A DNA stretch of 64,000 nt from Yoonia maritima. GTDB lineage: Bacteria > Pseudomonadota > Alphaproteobacteria > Rhodobacterales > Rhodobacteraceae. Shown piece by piece: positions 7,644 through 15,912 of the stretch. The position numbers were made by a program, and so were the translations under genes. How positions within the stretch are numbered: position 1 is the stretch's first letter; every line of letters starts with the position of its first letter. The notes beneath the pieces are model-generated. The model worked only from the letters and a program-made list of their open reading frames with translations, was not told where the DNA came from and did no database searches. Location: the NCBI RefSeq assembly GCF_003003285.1, contig NZ_PVTP01000004.1:248001-312000 (forward strand), written 5' to 3'.

Positions 7644-8824
7644 CCGTAGGCGCGGGCAGGGGACATTGTTTCGTCTGCCACATCGGTGATGACTTGTGCA
7701 ATCACATCACATTCGTCCAAGGTCAGCCGGGCTGGTAGGCGCACATCACATGCTTTCATCAACATCGCTCGTGTTTGGGGCAAGTCAGGGATTGGTCCGA
7801 TAAACTGCCAATTCCAAAACGCCCGCGCATTGTCCGTGCTTTGGCCAAAGACTTGGATTTTAACACCTGCTGCCGCTGCGGTCTTTACAAAGCGGGCTGT
7901 GTCAGTGTCAGTCATATCAACCAAATTAAACTGAATTGAATCGGGTGCCCGTTCTTCGGAAGGCAAACAGTTCGGTACTGTGAGCCACGCTGATTCATTC
8001 AGTAACGCGGCGACGTGATCGTGGTTACGGCGTCCGTCGGCGACTCGACGTGGCAATTCATCTAATTGCGGGCGGATAAGAGTAGCTGACAAGTTGTTCA
8101 GGCGTTGATTGTAAAGTGGTAGCTTGTTTTGCCACTTCGCAAAGCTGTTCAGCAAGACAGGGTGTTTTTTCCAGTTGTGTTCATAGGCACCGGACATGAT
8201 GACGGCGCGTGCTATCAGGTCTGCATCGTCGGTGACCATAATGCCGCCTTCGCCCGCGTTTAGCAGCTTATACGATTGAAAGCTAAAGCAGCCGATCTTG
8301 CCAATCGTCCCGATCTTGCGTCCACCCCACGTGGTTCCAATCGAGTGTGCCGCATCTTCGATCACAGGGATGCCTGCGTCATCGCAAAGCTGCATAATTG
8401 CATCCATGTCAGAGGTATGACCGCGCATGTGGCTGATAATAATAGCGTCCACGGTTGGCAGCTTGGCGGCAAAATCATCTATGTCGATGCGGTAGTTGTC
8501 ACCACATTCACAAAGGACCGGAATACAATCGGCATGCACGACAGCCGACGGAACGGCGCCAAAGGTAAACGCGGGGATCATCACTCTTGCGTCACGGGGT
8601 AGTCCAAGTGTCTTGAGAGACAGGAAAAGTGCTGCAGAACATGATGAAACAGCCAGAGCGTATTTACTTCCTAGCGCTGCGGCAAACTCGGCCTCAAGCA
8701 ACGCGACGGGCGAGTCATCCGATGTATAGCGGAATAGATCGCCTGACTGCAAAATACGCGTGACCTCAGCCATGGCTGATTCTGGAATGGGCTCTGCGTC
8801 GTAAACATTGGGAACTTGGGTCAT
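7640..8824 (-). CDS. DegT/DnrJ/EryC1/StrS-family aminotransferase
   Basis: A 394-residue PLP protein of the family that usually aminates nucleotide-linked keto-sugars. Seen: AVSSCSAALFLSLKTLG near the N-terminus, VIEDAAHSIGT (Asp for the PLP pyridine) and SFQSYKLLNAGEGG, whose Lys should be the Schiff-base residue. No other nucleotide-sugar gene lies nearby; neighbours are an amine-type FAD oxidase and glutamine-synthetase-like ligases, so its substrate here may not be a sugar. It lies 68 bp downstream of the oxidase on the same strand, with a hairpin between. It ends with a 4-base overlap with the LysR gene. Confidence 0.8.
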   Translation of the reverse strand: MTQVPNVYDAEPIPESAMAEVTRILQSGDLFRYTSDDSPVALLEAEFAAALGSKYALAVSSCSAALFLSLKTLGLPRDARVMIPAFTFGAVPSAVVHADCIPVLCECGDNYRIDIDDFAAKLPTVDAIIISHMRGHTSDMDAIMQLCDDAGIPVIEDAAHSIGTTWGGRKIGTIGKIGCFSFQSYKLLNAGEGGIMVTDDADLIARAVIMSGAYEHNWKKHPVLLNSFAKWQNKLPLYNQRLNNLSATLIRPQLDELPRRVADGRRNHDHVAALLNESAWLTVPNCLPSEERAPDSIQFNLVDMTDTDTARFVKTAAAAGVKIQVFGQSTDNARAFWNWQFIGPIPDLPQTRAMLMKACDVRLPARLTLDECDVIAQVITDVADETMSPARAYG

Positions 8825-8837
8825 GTGTTCAGCTTTT

Positions 8838-8854
8838 CCGAAATCATATTTCGG
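8838..8854 (-). other. intercistronic hairpin
   Basis: Perfect 7-bp inverted repeat CCGAAAT / ATTTCGG around CAT, between the FAD oxidase stop and the DegT-family start. On the transcribed strand it ends 13 bases before the start codon, so it may affect message stability or translation; no T-run follows. Confidence 0.4.
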
Positions 8855-8892
8855 TAAATCCTAACATATCCCGCGTTACAAATCTATGACAG

Positions 8893-10197
8893 TCAGACGC
8901 CCAATCGATCACGTAATGCGTACCAAGTCATAGCCAATGTCAGCAGCGGCGCGCGGAACGTGGGTCCGCCCGGAAAGCTGGGGACTTTCATCCCTGACAG
9001 CGTGTCAAAGCGGCCTGCCTGTCCGGCGATTGCTTCGGCCATGACCTTGCCTGCAAGCCCCGACAGCGCAACGCCATGCCCAGAGAAACCAGCACCAGAA
9101 AGGATATTTGGCGCAACGCGCTGAACGGCGGGCAGGCGAGTCATTGTGATGCCCAATGTGCCGCCCCAGACGTAATCGACCTTCACGTCTGTTAGTTGGG
9201 GAAAGAGATTGGTCATACGTTGGATGAGGGCGGTGTTGATGTCCTTGGGAAAACCAATGGAGTAGCTTTCGCGCCCACCAAACAAGAACCGATTATCTTC
9301 GGACATGCGATAATAGTTCACGACGAATTTGCTATCTGCTACTGCGATATCGCGGGCCAATACGGATGCGGCGCGGTCTCCCAAAGGCTCTGTCGCGCAG
9401 ATGAAGCTGTTGATCGGCATAACCTTTGCTGACGTCTTGCGGTCGATATTGGGCAGGTAGCCGTTGCCAGCGATAATCACGTGGCGGGCTTTGAGGGTTC
9501 CTTTTGGAGTGTGCAGGGTTGCGGGGTCGCCATGCTCGATCTGAGTGACTTCGGTTCGTTCAAAGATACGCGCGCCTGCGGTCTCGGCCAGTCGGGCAAG
9601 CCCAAGCACATAGCGCAGCGGGTGGATGTGACCTGCGCCCATATCTAACAGGCCGCCTTGATATAACGGTGATTTGACGACGTCGCGCATGGCGTCAGGC
9701 CCAAGCACCTCAATCTGATCATAGCCATAGTTATCGGCGAGATAGGCGGCGTCAGCTGTATAGCTGTCTGCCTCTTTCGCATTATAGAACCCATGTGCCA
9801 CACCGGGACGATAACGGGCCTCTGGGATGTCGCTTTTGCACAGGTCGCGGACGTCTTGTTTGGCTTCTTCGGCTAAAGCCCAAAGCGCGGTGGCAGCGTC
9901 AGCGCCCAGCCTCTTAGTCAAGGTGCCTTGATCACTGTTGTAGCCACTACCAACCTGACCGCCGTTGCGTCCCGACGCGCCAAAGCCCGCACGATGGGCA
10001 TCAAGCACAACCACATCAAGCCCCTTGGCAGCCAGATGGCGTGCGGCGGACAGCCCCGTGAACCCCGCACCGATTATGCAGACATCAACCGATAGATCAC
10101 CATCCAGTGAAGGGCGTTCCCTTGGTAAATCCGTACTGGCCACATACCAGCTGTTTGGGAATTTTCCGGGTTTGTCGTTGCGATAAAGCGGGTTCAT
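8893..10197 (-). CDS. FAD-dependent amine oxidoreductase (PuuB-like, DAO family)
   Basis: A 434-residue flavoprotein of the D-amino-acid-oxidase/GlpO superfamily. The dinucleotide-binding motif VCIIGAGFTGLSAARHLA starts near residue 39, and SGRNGGQVGSGY, typical of gamma-glutamylputrescine oxidase (PuuB) and its relatives, follows. The C-terminus has the second FAD contact, SGAGFSGHGVALSGLAGK. Together with two PuuA-like ligases and an amidotransferase upstream on the same strand, the likely job is oxidation of a gamma-glutamylated amine to an aldehyde with release of ammonia and peroxide. Oxidation of a free amine or N-methyl amino acid cannot be excluded. Confidence 0.82.
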   Translation of the reverse strand: MNPLYRNDKPGKFPNSWYVASTDLPRERPSLDGDLSVDVCIIGAGFTGLSAARHLAAKGLDVVVLDAHRAGFGASGRNGGQVGSGYNSDQGTLTKRLGADAATALWALAEEAKQDVRDLCKSDIPEARYRPGVAHGFYNAKEADSYTADAAYLADNYGYDQIEVLGPDAMRDVVKSPLYQGGLLDMGAGHIHPLRYVLGLARLAETAGARIFERTEVTQIEHGDPATLHTPKGTLKARHVIIAGNGYLPNIDRKTSAKVMPINSFICATEPLGDRAASVLARDIAVADSKFVVNYYRMSEDNRFLFGGRESYSIGFPKDINTALIQRMTNLFPQLTDVKVDYVWGGTLGITMTRLPAVQRVAPNILSGAGFSGHGVALSGLAGKVMAEAIAGQAGRFDTLSGMKVPSFPGGPTFRAPLLTLAMTWYALRDRLGV

Positions 10198-10280
10198 AGG
10201 GCGGGTCCAAAGCTTGCGTTATTGGGTTATTGATATGCATGCTGATGAAAACCCGCAATCGAAACTGAAAGGGATACGAA

Positions 10281-10700
10281 ATGCCATCAAGCGATACCTA
10301 TAACGGCGCCTGCCATTGCGGCGCGGTCCAGTTCAAAGTCACACTAAAGGGCGGGTTAGAAAGCGCGCGACGTTGTACCTGTTCATATTGCTCAATGCGC
10401 GGGGCAGTGGCGGTGACATCTGCGTTGGATGGCCTGAGCTTTACGAAAGGCAAGGACCTGCTGACGCTGTATCAATTCAACACGAAATCTGCTGAACATT
10501 ATTTCTGCCCGACCTGCGGGATTTACACACACCACAAACGGCGCTCAAACCCGAATGAATTTGGCGTGAACGCCGCATGCCTCGAAGGGGTCAGCCCGTT
10601 TGATTTCGCCGAGGTGATCGTGAACAACGGTGTGCAGCATCCCAACGATGACCCTAACGCGCCAACTGTCGCCGGGGTGCTGCGGTTTATTAAGGCTTAG
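10281..10700 (+). CDS. GFA/CENP-V family zinc protein
   Basis: A 139-residue member of the glutathione-dependent formaldehyde-activating (GFA) fold. Cys patterns CHCGAVQF, CTCSYCSMRGAV and FCPTCGIYTHH supply the expected zinc ligands. GFA proteins bind glutathione adducts or small thiols; the family name overstates what is known, and no substrate can be assigned. It is divergent from the FAD oxidase (83 bp) and overlaps the convergent glutamine-synthetase-like gene by 4 bases. It may handle an aldehyde made by the cluster, but that is a guess from position. Confidence 0.82.
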   Translation: MPSSDTYNGACHCGAVQFKVTLKGGLESARRCTCSYCSMRGAVAVTSALDGLSFTKGKDLLTLYQFNTKSAEHYFCPTCGIYTHHKRRSNPNEFGVNAACLEGVSPFDFAEVIVNNGVQHPNDDPNAPTVAGVLRFIKA

Positions 10701-12049
10701 ACGTTCAGCAGCAGGTGTTCGCGTTCCCATGGGCTGATGACCTGAAGGAACTCTTTGTACTCTAGCCGTTTCACGATGGAGTAGACCCGCGCAAAATCGG
10801 GGCCAAGGACGTTGTGAAGGTCTTTGCATTCCTCAAAAAGATCCAGCGCTTCACTGAGCGAGCCAGAGATTTCAGCCTCTGATTCATATGCTTCACCGCG
10901 CCAGCGCTTGTCAGGACGGATTTCGTTCTTCAAGCCCAGATACCCGCAAGCAAGTGATGCTGCGATGCAAAGGTAGGGGTTGCAATCCATACCGGGCAGG
11001 CGGTTTTCGATCCGGCGCGCGGATGGATCGCTGATCGGGATACGAATTCCTGTCGTCCGGTTGTCGCGCCCCCATTCAAGGTTAACAGGCGCGGCGCTGT
11101 CCGGAACATAGCGACGGTAGCTGTTAACATAGGGCGCGATCAACGCGATTGCGCTGGGCATATATTCCTGCAGACCACCGATAAAGTGGAAGAACGCATC
11201 GGTTTCGCCGCCCTGTGGGCCGGTAAAGATATTCCGGCCGTCTGCATCGATGACCGAGTGGTGGATATGCATCGCGCTGCCCGGTTCGCCTTCGATCGGT
11301 TTAGCCATGAAGGTGGCAAAGCAATCATGCTTAAGCGCTGCTTCGCGGATCAGGCGTTTGAAATAGAATACCTCGTCAGCCAGTTTGATTGGGTTCCCGT
11401 GGCGTAGGTTGATCTCAAGCTGACCAGCGCCGCCTTCTTGGGCGATACCGTCGATTTCAAAACCTTGGATTTCAGCGTATTCATAGATGTCATCAATGAC
11501 CGGGCCATAGTCATCTACCGCAGTCATTGAATAGGCCTGTCGCCCGGCAGCAGGGCGACCTGTACGGCCCATCATTGGTTCAATCGGTTTTGCTGGGTCG
11601 ATGTTGCGGGCAACTAGATAGAATTCCATTTCCGGTGCGACGACTGGTGTCCAACCTTCAGCTTTGTAAAGATCGACGACACGGCGCAAGACGTTGCGCG
11701 GTGAAAACGGAACTGGTTTTCCCTTTTGGTCAAACGCGTCATGAATGACTTGAAGCGTGCCATCTTCAGCCCAAGGGGCGGCGGTAGCAGTGGACATGTC
11801 GGGCTTTAGAATCATGTCGGGTTCTAAGAAGCCGTCCGGACCTGATGCTTCGCCCCAATCGCCGGTAATCGTTTGAAAGAAGATTGAGTTGGGAAGGTGG
11901 AAATGCGCCTGCTTTTCCCATTTTCCTGCCGGAACGGCCTTGCCGCGGGCGATACCGGGTAGGTCAGCGATAACGCATTCGACCTCGTCCAAACGGTTGT
12001 TTTCTAGATATGTACGGGCGGCCTCTGGGATTTTGTCGGTCCAGCTCAT
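10697..12049 (-). CDS. glutamine-synthetase-family ligase (PuuA-like), downstream copy
   Basis: A 450-residue ATP-dependent ligase of the glutamine synthetase fold, close in size to gamma-glutamylputrescine synthetase (PuuA). The catalytic domain shows VAPEMEFYLV, GQLEINLRHGNP, SAMHIHHSV and NRTTGIRIPISDPSARRIENR, the metal and ATP/glutamate motifs of the family. The short beta-grasp N-domain precedes it. Its start overlaps the stop of the amidotransferase gene (ATGA type), implying coupled translation. The likely reaction is glutamate + amine + ATP to gamma-glutamyl-amine. The amine is unknown; the window has a second such ligase that shares motifs but clearly differs in sequence. Confidence 0.85.
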   Translation of the reverse strand: MSWTDKIPEAARTYLENNRLDEVECVIADLPGIARGKAVPAGKWEKQAHFHLPNSIFFQTITGDWGEASGPDGFLEPDMILKPDMSTATAAPWAEDGTLQVIHDAFDQKGKPVPFSPRNVLRRVVDLYKAEGWTPVVAPEMEFYLVARNIDPAKPIEPMMGRTGRPAAGRQAYSMTAVDDYGPVIDDIYEYAEIQGFEIDGIAQEGGAGQLEINLRHGNPIKLADEVFYFKRLIREAALKHDCFATFMAKPIEGEPGSAMHIHHSVIDADGRNIFTGPQGGETDAFFHFIGGLQEYMPSAIALIAPYVNSYRRYVPDSAAPVNLEWGRDNRTTGIRIPISDPSARRIENRLPGMDCNPYLCIAASLACGYLGLKNEIRPDKRWRGEAYESEAEISGSLSEALDLFEECKDLHNVLGPDFARVYSIVKRLEYKEFLQVISPWEREHLLLNV

Positions 12050-12729
12050 GCCAGTTGTCTTTCTTTAAAAAACTGCGCGATCTGCGCAGCAAGACGGTCG
12101 CTATCGACCGGTTTGTTCAAATTATCTCGGACCTCTGCAAGCTGCTGATCCGGTACGTTGCCCGGACCACGATAAGTCGCAAGGCCATCAATGACTGCGG
12201 TGTCGAATTCCGGATGTGGCTGAACCGTAAAGGCGCGTTTGCCATATAGTAACGCGGCATTTGTGCAAAAGTCGTTACTGCCAATCACGGTGGCGTCGGC
12301 GGGGGCGCTAACAACCTGATCTTGGTGCCACGCATTAAGCGCGATCTGTTCACCGTTCAGATCGTAAGTTTGGCGGCCCACAGCCCAGCCACCATCGAAT
12401 TTCGCCACTTTGCCACCCAATGCCTGCGCAATGATCTGATGCCCAAAACAAATGCCAACCATTGGAATTTCAGCTTCATAGATTTCGCGAATAAGACGTT
12501 CGAGCGGTGGAATGAATGGGTGATCCTCATAGGCGCCATGTTTGGACCCTGTGATCAGCCAGCCGTCACAGTCAGTGATGGCTTCCGGGAACTCCATGTC
12601 CACAACGCTGTAGGTATGAAACTCGAAGTCATTGCCGTCGAGCAGACGTTTAAATAGATCGGCAAAATCGCCAACCTGAGGTCGCAATTCATCCGGCGCG
12701 TGGCCCGTTTGCAAAATGCCGATTTTCAT
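12046..12729 (-). CDS. class I glutamine amidotransferase-like hydrolase (PuuD-like role)
   Basis: A 227-residue GATase class I protein resembling the glutaminase domain of GMP synthase (COG0518 type). The nucleophile elbow GICFGHQIIAQALGG carries the Cys, and TVQPHPEF carries the His of the triad followed by an acidic residue. No synthetase domain is attached. Between two PuuA-like ligases, the likely role is hydrolysis of a gamma-glutamyl bond, as PuuD does for gamma-Glu-GABA, or supply of ammonia. ATG 12729 (MKIGILQTG) is preferred; the upstream frame crosses a hairpin. Confidence 0.83.
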   Translation of the reverse strand: MKIGILQTGHAPDELRPQVGDFADLFKRLLDGNDFEFHTYSVVDMEFPEAITDCDGWLITGSKHGAYEDHPFIPPLERLIREIYEAEIPMVGICFGHQIIAQALGGKVAKFDGGWAVGRQTYDLNGEQIALNAWHQDQVVSAPADATVIGSNDFCTNAALLYGKRAFTVQPHPEFDTAVIDGLATYRGPGNVPDQQLAEVRDNLNKPVDSDRLAAQIAQFFKERQLA

Positions 12730-12738
12730 GAGGTCACC

Positions 12739-12764
12739 GTAGTTTGGGTTTCGTCCCAAACTAC
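12739..12764 (-). other. hairpin upstream of the amidotransferase gene
   Basis: Perfect 10-bp stem GTAGTTTGGG / CCCAAACTAC with a 6-base loop. It ends 9 bases before the amidotransferase start and lies 26 bp from the twin-palindrome element, so this 116-bp gap is almost all potential hairpins. There is no T-run. Confidence 0.6.
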
Positions 12765-12790
12765 ATCGGCGCGGGCGCTGCCGCAAGCGC

Positions 12791-12841
12791 GAAGGATTTT
12801 AGCTAAAATCCTTCTAGTTGATAAATTTCGCGAAATTTATC
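12791..12841. repeat. twin-palindrome element, copy 2
   Basis: A perfect 24-bp palindrome (12791-12814, arm GAAGGATTTTAG), a 5-bp spacer and a perfect 22-bp palindrome (12820-12841, arm GATAAATTTCG). It starts 4 bp after the stop of the upstream ligase gene on the minus strand. The plan is the same as 4873-4925, and in both copies inner bases have changed in pairs so that pairing is kept. Confidence 0.78.
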
Positions 12842-12845
12842 TTGG

Positions 12846-14177
12846 TCAAACGGTATCAAGATAAAGGTCCAGTTGTTCTTCGGCGCTGAGTTCTTTGAAG
12901 TGGTACATTTCTTGGCGCTTCGTGCGGATCAGGTTGTCGACCAACTGCCCATTGAAGATACGTCTAGCAAGTGTGCTTTGTTCGAACGAGTCAATTGCTT
13001 CGCTCCAACTTCCGGGAACTTGGGGCAGTTTTTGATCATATGCGTTGCCCGTGATTGGGGCCGGCGGCGTCAGTTTGTCTTCTATCCCGACAAGCGCGGA
13101 CCCAAGAACTGCAGCTAAGAACAGATATGGGTTCACATCACCGCCTGCGAGGCGGTGTTCAATCCGACGCGCCTTATAGCTACCGCCGGGAACACGAACC
13201 GAAGCAGTGCGGTTGTCATATGCCCAACATATTCCGGTGGGCGCATGGTTGCCGGGGACCAGTCTTTCATAGCTGTTGCCATGTGGCGCAAAGATAAGAG
13301 CTAGATCAGGGATGCCTTTTAGACAGCCCGCAATGGCGTGTTGTAAAAGGGGCGTGCCTTCATGTGTGTCATTGGCAAACACATTATTGCCGTCAGCATT
13401 GATTACCGAAAAATGGGTGTGCAATCCGTTGCCTGCGTAGTCTTCATAGGGCTTGGCCATAAAACTGGCGGCCATTCCATGATTGCGCGCTAAGCCGCGT
13501 ACGAGCATCTTAAATAGCCATGCGTCATCCGCTGCCTTTAGCGCGTCAGGCACGTGTTCAAGATTCACTTCAAACTGGCCAAGCCCACCTTCTGAAATAG
13601 CAGCTTCGGCCGGGATATTCATTGCATCGCAAGCGTCGTAAAGGTCGTTGAAAAACTGGTCAAAAGCATCCAGCGCGCGAAGCGATAGAACCTCAGCACC
13701 AGCGCGACGTTTGCCTGATTTTGGCGATTTGGGTTGGCGGATGCCACGCCCAGAATCATCAACCAGATAAAATTCCATTTCAGTGGCGGCAACGGGGGTT
13801 AAGCCAAGTGCCTTATAGCGTGCAACAACCTGTGCCAGTGCATGACGGGGGTCGCCAGCAAATGCCGTGCCGTCTTCGTGAAACGCCCAAAGTGGTAGGA
13901 TCGCGGAAGGCGAAGAGAGCCAAGGCATCGGTACATAGCCGCGCTCGGTTGGTAATAAAACACCGTCTGCGTCGCCACTTTCGAACACCAGTGGGCTGTC
14001 GTCAATGTCTTCGCCCCAGATATCGAGGTTCAGCACTGAGAGCGGAAATCGCGTGCCTTCTTGTTCTAACTTTGCCGCGAAACGGCGCGGGACGCGTTTA
14101 CCACGCGCCTGACCGTTTAGGTCGGCCGCACCACATCTTACGTTTTTTACGTCGGGGTTGTCGTCCAACCAACTCAT
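12846..14177 (-). CDS. glutamine-synthetase-family ligase (PuuA-like), upstream copy
   Basis: A 443-residue ATP-dependent gamma-glutamyl ligase of the glutamine synthetase fold. Visible motifs are VAATEMEFYLVD, GQFEVNLEH, GNGLHTHFSV and NRTASVRVPGGSYKARRIEHR. It shares the catalytic motifs of the 10697-12049 protein but differs through much of its length, so the two probably handle different amines or form a mixed assembly. Its start overlaps the stop of the ABC permease by 4 bases, which ties ligation to uptake. A twin-palindrome element begins just after its stop. Confidence 0.85.
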   Translation of the reverse strand: MSWLDDNPDVKNVRCGAADLNGQARGKRVPRRFAAKLEQEGTRFPLSVLNLDIWGEDIDDSPLVFESGDADGVLLPTERGYVPMPWLSSPSAILPLWAFHEDGTAFAGDPRHALAQVVARYKALGLTPVAATEMEFYLVDDSGRGIRQPKSPKSGKRRAGAEVLSLRALDAFDQFFNDLYDACDAMNIPAEAAISEGGLGQFEVNLEHVPDALKAADDAWLFKMLVRGLARNHGMAASFMAKPYEDYAGNGLHTHFSVINADGNNVFANDTHEGTPLLQHAIAGCLKGIPDLALIFAPHGNSYERLVPGNHAPTGICWAYDNRTASVRVPGGSYKARRIEHRLAGGDVNPYLFLAAVLGSALVGIEDKLTPPAPITGNAYDQKLPQVPGSWSEAIDSFEQSTLARRIFNGQLVDNLIRTKRQEMYHFKELSAEEQLDLYLDTV

Positions 14178-14980
14178 CTAATGACCTGCGGTTTGATTTT
14201 CAGCCGCTTGCGCCGCTCTTGGGGAAGATGGCGATTAAGTCGGGTATTCACCAGCCCAAAAACACCAATCACAACCAAAGTCAGCAGAATAAAATACCCA
14301 GCGAGTATTGGGTAGGGAATGAATGGGTTGAACGTCTTATCGGCAAAGTAGTTTGCGTAATAAAGCGCGTCACCGCGTTGCTGAAGCGCTGGAAATCCAG
14401 AGAAGAACACAAGCGTTGTTGCATGGAACAGAAAGATAGCTTCGTTCGTATATGCTGGCCATGCAAGACGCAGCATTGTTGGCCAGATAACACGACGAAA
14501 ACGCGACCAACCTGAAAGGCCATATGCGTCTGCGGCTTCGATCTCTCCCTTCGGGATGGATTGAAGCGCCCCGTAAAAGATTTCTGCGGAATAGGCAGCA
14601 GTGTTCAAGAACAATACAACCAACGCCCCGGCCCATGCAGAGGTCAGCGGGCTGAACACCGGATACTGAGCCTTGAGGCTAAGGAACAGGAAGTAGGCAA
14701 AGAAGAACTGAATGAACAGCGGTGACCCACGGAAGACAAAGATGAACCATTCGGCTGGTTTACGTATCCAAGCTGATTGCGCGGCTTTTCCCAATGCGAC
14801 AGCCGTCGCCATAAAGAATCCCGTGCAGAGTGCGATCAGCCCGAAATACACATTCCAGATCATCCCTGAGCCGATCAGCGTGAACTGCTGGCACAGCGTG
14901 AAATCGTTGCGCGGCAATAGCCGTTCGCCAATACCTTGGCTGCGCAGACCGTAATCAATAATCGTTTCCCAACAGCTCAT
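14174..14980 (-). CDS. polar-amino-acid ABC transporter permease (second)
   Basis: A 268-residue inner-membrane permease of the HisM/ArtM family. It has several hydrophobic helices and the EAA-type loop EIEAADAYGLSGWSRFRRVIWP that contacts the ATPase. It overlaps the other permease and the following ligase gene by 4 bases each, so all are translated as one coupled set. The ligand should be a polar amino acid or a small cationic amine, given the ligase and oxidase genes downstream. Specificity cannot be read from a permease. Confidence 0.88.
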   Translation of the reverse strand: MSCWETIIDYGLRSQGIGERLLPRNDFTLCQQFTLIGSGMIWNVYFGLIALCTGFFMATAVALGKAAQSAWIRKPAEWFIFVFRGSPLFIQFFFAYFLFLSLKAQYPVFSPLTSAWAGALVVLFLNTAAYSAEIFYGALQSIPKGEIEAADAYGLSGWSRFRRVIWPTMLRLAWPAYTNEAIFLFHATTLVFFSGFPALQQRGDALYYANYFADKTFNPFIPYPILAGYFILLTLVVIGVFGLVNTRLNRHLPQERRKRLKIKPQVIR

Positions 14981-15894
14981 GCCGCCGCCTTTCGCTGTGC
15001 TTCGCCTGCGGCGGTCGCTTGGCCGTGCGTGAGACGCGCCATGATGCGGTCAAGAACGACTTCAGATACTTTAGTGAACGCGAGGTAGAACACCAACAGC
15101 GCAAGGAAATACCACATCCGCCAGTCGGGGTGCGGGTAGTCCGTGAACTGGGGTTGCTTTGAACCACCAAGTTCACGCGCCCAATAGACGATGTCTTCGA
15201 CACCCAGCAGGAACAGTAGTGGCGTTGCTTTGATAAGGACCATCCACAGGTTGGACAGGCCGGGCAGGGCATAGACCCACATTTGCGGAACAAGGATACG
15301 CCAGAACGTCTGGCGGCGCGACATGCCGTAGGCTTCGGCTGTTTCAAGCTGGCCATGGGGCACTGCACGCATCGCACCAAACAGAACGTTGGCAGCGAAT
15401 GCACCAAAGACGATTGCAAATGTTAGAACAGCCAAAGCAAATCCATAGCTTTCATGCACCCATTGCGGGGCGTTGCCCAAAGGCAGTTTGGCAGCGGTAC
15501 AGATAACAAAATCATTGCCTTGCCGGACTGGTTCTTGCCAATCGGGGCATTTGATTTTGTGTCGGATGAATTCGAAACCTTGATCCAGTGCAATCACAAA
15601 GAACAAGAAGAACGCGATGTCGGGGATGCCGCGGACGATTGCGATATAGGCTTTGCCGAACCAGCGAAGCGGGGCAAAGTGGCTACGGGCGGCAGAAGCG
15701 CCACCAAAGCCAAAGGCCAAGGCAACAGGCGCGGTGATCGCCAACAAAAGCAGGACAGTGCCGAATGCATAATACATCGACATGTGCTTGCCTGTGGTCA
15801 GGTAGCAGCTAAGCCATTGAAGACCTTCAAGGCTGGCGGGGTCTGTACAGTAACTAAAAATGAAGTTCACCAGTCGGGTGGGATGAGGGGGCAT
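14977..15894 (-). CDS. polar-amino-acid ABC transporter permease (first)
   Basis: A 305-residue permease of the HisQ/ArtQ family with hydrophobic helices and the ATPase-contact loop QLETAEAYGMSRRQTFWRIL. A long periplasmic insertion between early helices (residues ~95-130) includes two Cys. The start ATG 15894 sits in the loop of a perfect 8-bp hairpin, and its GAGGGGG ribosome site forms the 5' arm, so initiation may be held low compared with the binding protein. The gene ends with a 4-base overlap with the second permease. Confidence 0.88.
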   Translation of the reverse strand: MPPHPTRLVNFIFSYCTDPASLEGLQWLSCYLTTGKHMSMYYAFGTVLLLLAITAPVALAFGFGGASAARSHFAPLRWFGKAYIAIVRGIPDIAFFLFFVIALDQGFEFIRHKIKCPDWQEPVRQGNDFVICTAAKLPLGNAPQWVHESYGFALAVLTFAIVFGAFAANVLFGAMRAVPHGQLETAEAYGMSRRQTFWRILVPQMWVYALPGLSNLWMVLIKATPLLFLLGVEDIVYWARELGGSKQPQFTDYPHPDWRMWYFLALLVFYLAFTKVSEVVLDRIMARLTHGQATAAGEAQRKAAA

Positions 15895-15905
15895 AACGCC
15901 CCCTC
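15885..15905 (-). promoter_or_regulatory. hairpin enclosing ribosome site and start codon of the first permease
   Basis: On the transcribed strand GAGGGGGC pairs perfectly with GCCCCCTC around a 5-base loop. The 5' arm is the only plausible ribosome site for the permease, and the ATG spans loop and 3' arm. It lies 7 bp after the binding-protein stop. Confidence 0.6.
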
Positions 15906-15912
15906 AAGTGTC

